Shown piece after piece: positions 62,262-64,000 of a DNA stretch of 64,000 nt. The first letter of the stretch is position 1. Each line of letters opens with the position of its first letter. This stretch comes from Candidatus Heimdallarchaeota archaeon. GTDB lineage: Archaea; Asgardarchaeota; Heimdallarchaeia; Heimdallarchaeales; Heimdallarchaeaceae. Location: the NCBI GenBank assembly GCA_030603365.1, contig JAUVXV010000011.1, positions 79,307 to 143,306 on the forward strand, given 5' to 3'. The translations under genes and the position numbers were made by a program. The notes under the pieces were generated by a model. That model worked only from the letters and a program-made list of their open reading frames with translations. It was not told where the DNA came from and did not search any database.

Positions 62262-62663
62262 CTATGAAGTGCTTGTCTGTGTTGTTTTTGTTTGTCCAAC
62301 CAGTGATAAAATCCCCCCTGATAGAACAAATAGTCCTCCTGGTCCTCCAGTCACAAAACCAATAAGTATTAAGATTACAGCAACAGCAGTAATATCTTTA
62401 ATCCACGGACCAGTTTTCGTTTTCTTTTGTAACCATTCCCAAATTAGGAAGAGAACTAATACTCCTGAAAGAAACATTATCAAACCATTCAACCAATTGA
62501 TTCCTGTGAAAGAAAGAAAAGACATTCCGCCTACAACATCTAATCCTCTTGCTGCTCTTGCTTCAGAGATGATGGTCAATATACCTTGAATCACAAGAAT
62601 AAATCCACCAGTTAATGAATTTATTTTTCCGCAAGTTAGTCCGCAAGTTCGTATATCTAACAT
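62262..62663 (-). CDS. Small four-helix membrane protein
   Basis: The 133-residue protein has about four membrane helices and Gly-rich turns (FVTGGPGGLFVLSGGI), with a Thr/Ser-rich C-terminal tail. Two Cys near the start (CGLTC) could form a disulfide or metal site. It is not recognised. It is convergent with vapC and separated by the right repeat. Glycine pairs within the helices suggest close packing. Confidence 0.5.
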   Translation of the reverse strand: MLDIRTCGLTCGKINSLTGGFILVIQGILTIISEARAARGLDVVGGMSFLSFTGINWLNGLIMFLSGVLVLFLIWEWLQKKTKTGPWIKDITAVAVILILIGFVTGGPGGLFVLSGGILSLVGQTKTTQTSTS

Positions 62664-62816
62664 AAGAAAACTTGAGTAGTAGTATATATAAATCTACAGC
62701 AAGATATGATTTTTGATTAATTAAGAGAGATCAGTTTTCTTATTGCTAGAGTTGTAGATACTTAGTTTAGTTCTCCACATTAGAAGAGTAGATTTTCTTT
62801 TCTTTCATTTCTCAAC

Positions 62817-63020
62817 CTAAAGAGCATTAGCATATTTCTTGTATGCTTTAGGAGTATTTTTCGTCAGTTTTTCGTCTGCTGTTATTAGCTCTCCTTGTTT
62901 AATTTTCGCTAATACAACATAAACTGAATCATAGAAAGTTAATTCACTCCTTTTTGCAATCGAAATAGCTTCTTTAGCTAATTCCAGTTCTAAGTCATGA
63001 AACCCTATTCCATAATTCAA
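62817..63020 (-). pseudogene. VapC-like PIN-domain C-terminal remnant
   Basis: The 67 codons match only the C-terminal half of a PIN toxin (AKRSELTFYDSVYVVLAK, then LITADEKL). They keep two of the four acidic residues and lack the N-terminal half with LLDTS and the Glu. A stop codon immediately precedes the TTG start. No antitoxin gene is adjacent. It is a different toxin from the intact one at 61755. Confidence 0.6.
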
Positions 63021-63121
63021 TTATGAAAAAAATTGTTGCTGAAACGAGGAAAATTATATTCCTCGAAACAAATTATCTTGAGAAGTAGTTTTTTAAGAAA
63101 AGATGTAAGGAAAAAAAAGTA

Positions 63122-63141
63122 AACTAGCACTTAAGCTAGTT
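63122..63141 (-). terminator. Hairpin with T-run after the last gene
   Basis: AACTAGC and GCTAGTT pair (7 bp, six-base loop). On the minus strand eight T residues follow within three bases. It overlaps the stop codon of the surface protein gene. Confidence 0.6.
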
Positions 63142-64000
63142 ATATCTTTTTGCGCTTTTTATTAATGAGAAGACTTATGACCACGGCACAAACGAAGATT
63201 CCAAATAGAAAAGTCCCAACATAAGCTAATTCAGGAGCTGTGGCCATATAAGATTCTTCCATCATCCAGAAGTTACCGTGACCTGATTCATCCATTATTA
63301 TTGTTCCATTATCAATATGTTTATTTTCCCAATTGATGAAAGATTTAGCTTCTTCTAAGAGACCTGTATGTATATTTACTGAAGTTTTAATCGTTGCTTC
63401 TAATATTTCTAAAGTTTCATAGATTGAACTCAAAACTAGGTCATAATAGTAGAGATATAATTCAATTACGAATGAATCAGAATCCATACTAAAGTTATAA
63501 TTCACACTATAAGATTGTTCATAAGTTGTGCCTGTTATCTCAGTAGTTGAATTGCTTTCGTCTTCATAAGAATCATCCTCAAACTCTTCAAATATTTGTT
63601 CATAAAGATTATAGGTGCCTGTAGAGTTGACATATTTAGTAGGGGATATTAAGAAATTGGTAGTTGATGAGAATAAATAATACATCCAAATATAGCCTAA
63701 CATCATTGGGTCAGGATTAGGAATTAAGATCCCATTAACATAGACTTCATACCAAGTATCATTAGCTGTATCAGGATCTTCAGTTATGTCCAATCTGATT
63801 TGGTCACTTTCATTTATTCGAACATCACCGATATAGAAATCGTCTGGGGTTTCATACCGATCCCCGACTATATCAAGAGTTTTGACAATCCAAGTAAAGG
63901 AGTTTCCGGGATATATAACATCTGAGAAAACTAAAGTACCAGTAGGATAATCTGCAGTTGTCGATACAGTACTGGAAATAAGTACAAAGATAGTGAAAAC
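63140..64000 (-). CDS. Surface protein with C-terminal membrane anchor, 5' end cut by window edge
   Basis: The frame stays open upstream of 63793 to the right edge, so the first visible residues are VFTIFVLISSTVSTTADYPTG, the end of a signal peptide; the start codon lies just outside. About 285 residues follow: a beta-rich N-terminal part, an acidic Thr/Ser stretch, a helical region with YYYDLVLSSIYETLEILEA, then a membrane helix (AYVGTFLFGIFVCAVVISLL) and KKRKK tail. The family is unknown. It is probably exposed on the surface. A strong hairpin terminator follows. Confidence 0.7.
   Translation of the reverse strand, partial: VFTIFVLISSTVSTTADYPTGTLVFSDVIYPGNSFTWIVKTLDIVGDRYETPDDFYIGDVRINESDQIRLDITEDPDTANDTWYEVYVNGILIPNPDPMMLGYIWMYYLFSSTTNFLISPTKYVNSTGTYNLYEQIFEEFEDDSYEDESNSTTEITGTTYEQSYSVNYNFSMDSDSFVIELYLYYYDLVLSSIYETLEILEATIKTSVNIHTGLLEEAKSFINWENKHIDNGTIIMDESGHGNFWMMEESYMATAPELAYVGTFLFGIFVCAVVISLLINKKRKKI

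Overview
The window looks like a piece of an AT-rich Asgard archaeal chromosome, perhaps from the Heimdallarchaeia side. This is inference from gene content. It has an Arf-like small GTPase fused to a longin/roadblock-like domain (29886-30851) and a second longin-type protein whose core resembles DENN domains (33582-34562). It also has a geranylgeranyl-reductase-type flavoprotein, an ADP-forming acyl-CoA synthetase alpha subunit, TATA-box promoters with very short leaders, many membrane proteins ending in a zinc ribbon, and large secreted beta-helix proteins with C-terminal membrane anchors. No rRNA, tRNA or CRISPR array was seen.

Layout. 1-11.3 kb is mostly metabolic and transport: an MFS transporter cut by the left edge, an alpha/beta hydrolase, an F420-type iron-sulfur beta subunit, a CBS protein overlapping a CPA2 cation/proton antiporter, four unknown proteins, a NudL-type Nudix enzyme, the split glutamate formimidoyltransferase/cyclodeaminase pair, and lysine 6-aminotransferase. 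At 11.38-11.50 kb lies an unannotated structured RNA candidate that appears to share a palindromic TATA box with the aminotransferase gene. 11.6-22.7 kb holds a DUF72 protein, a type III polyketide synthase convergent with a cytoplasmic reductive-dehalogenase-like protein, a degenerate Nudix/metallo-beta-lactamase fusion, IMP dehydrogenase and a DegV protein. 22.7-29.6 kb holds a NosD-like protein, a leucine-rich-repeat protein, an SDR threonine dehydrogenase and a 915-residue secreted protein made of eight ~100-residue repeats. 29.9-40.5 kb is the eukaryote-like section: the GTPase fusion, acyl-CoA synthetase alpha subunit, three overlapping two-helix membrane proteins, the longin/DENN-like protein, zinc-ribbon membrane proteins, a radical SAM/SPASM enzyme, a candidate regulator and an M50-like membrane protein.

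40.5-52.1 kb is a rearranged section. A promoter plus TPR gene has been tandemly duplicated (unit about 2.3 kb), and the duplication junction truncates a paralogue of the nearby subtilisin-like protease. A small broken gene and three copies of an acidic N-terminal fragment mark the same history. A third, diverged TPR gene, a NosD protein and the intact subtilase follow. 52.2-64 kb holds zinc-ribbon proteins, a geranylgeranyl-reductase-family flavoprotein, a second alpha/beta hydrolase, a frameshifted LVIVD-repeat surface protein, another NosD protein, an adenylate-forming ligase, and a vapBC toxin-antitoxin pair set between two 80-bp direct repeats that copy the end of the ligase gene and its terminator. 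A VapC remnant and a surface protein cut by the right edge close the window.

Working together: the clearest functional links are CBS protein with antiporter, FtcD with cyclodeaminase, VapB with VapC, the longin-bearing GTPase with the longin/DENN-like protein (a possible GTPase/regulator pair), and a surface set (NosD, LVIVD, subtilase, repeat protein) sharing a signal peptide at one end and a hydrophobic segment plus basic tail at the other. Several stem-loops that overlap stop codons look like the local style of transcription end.
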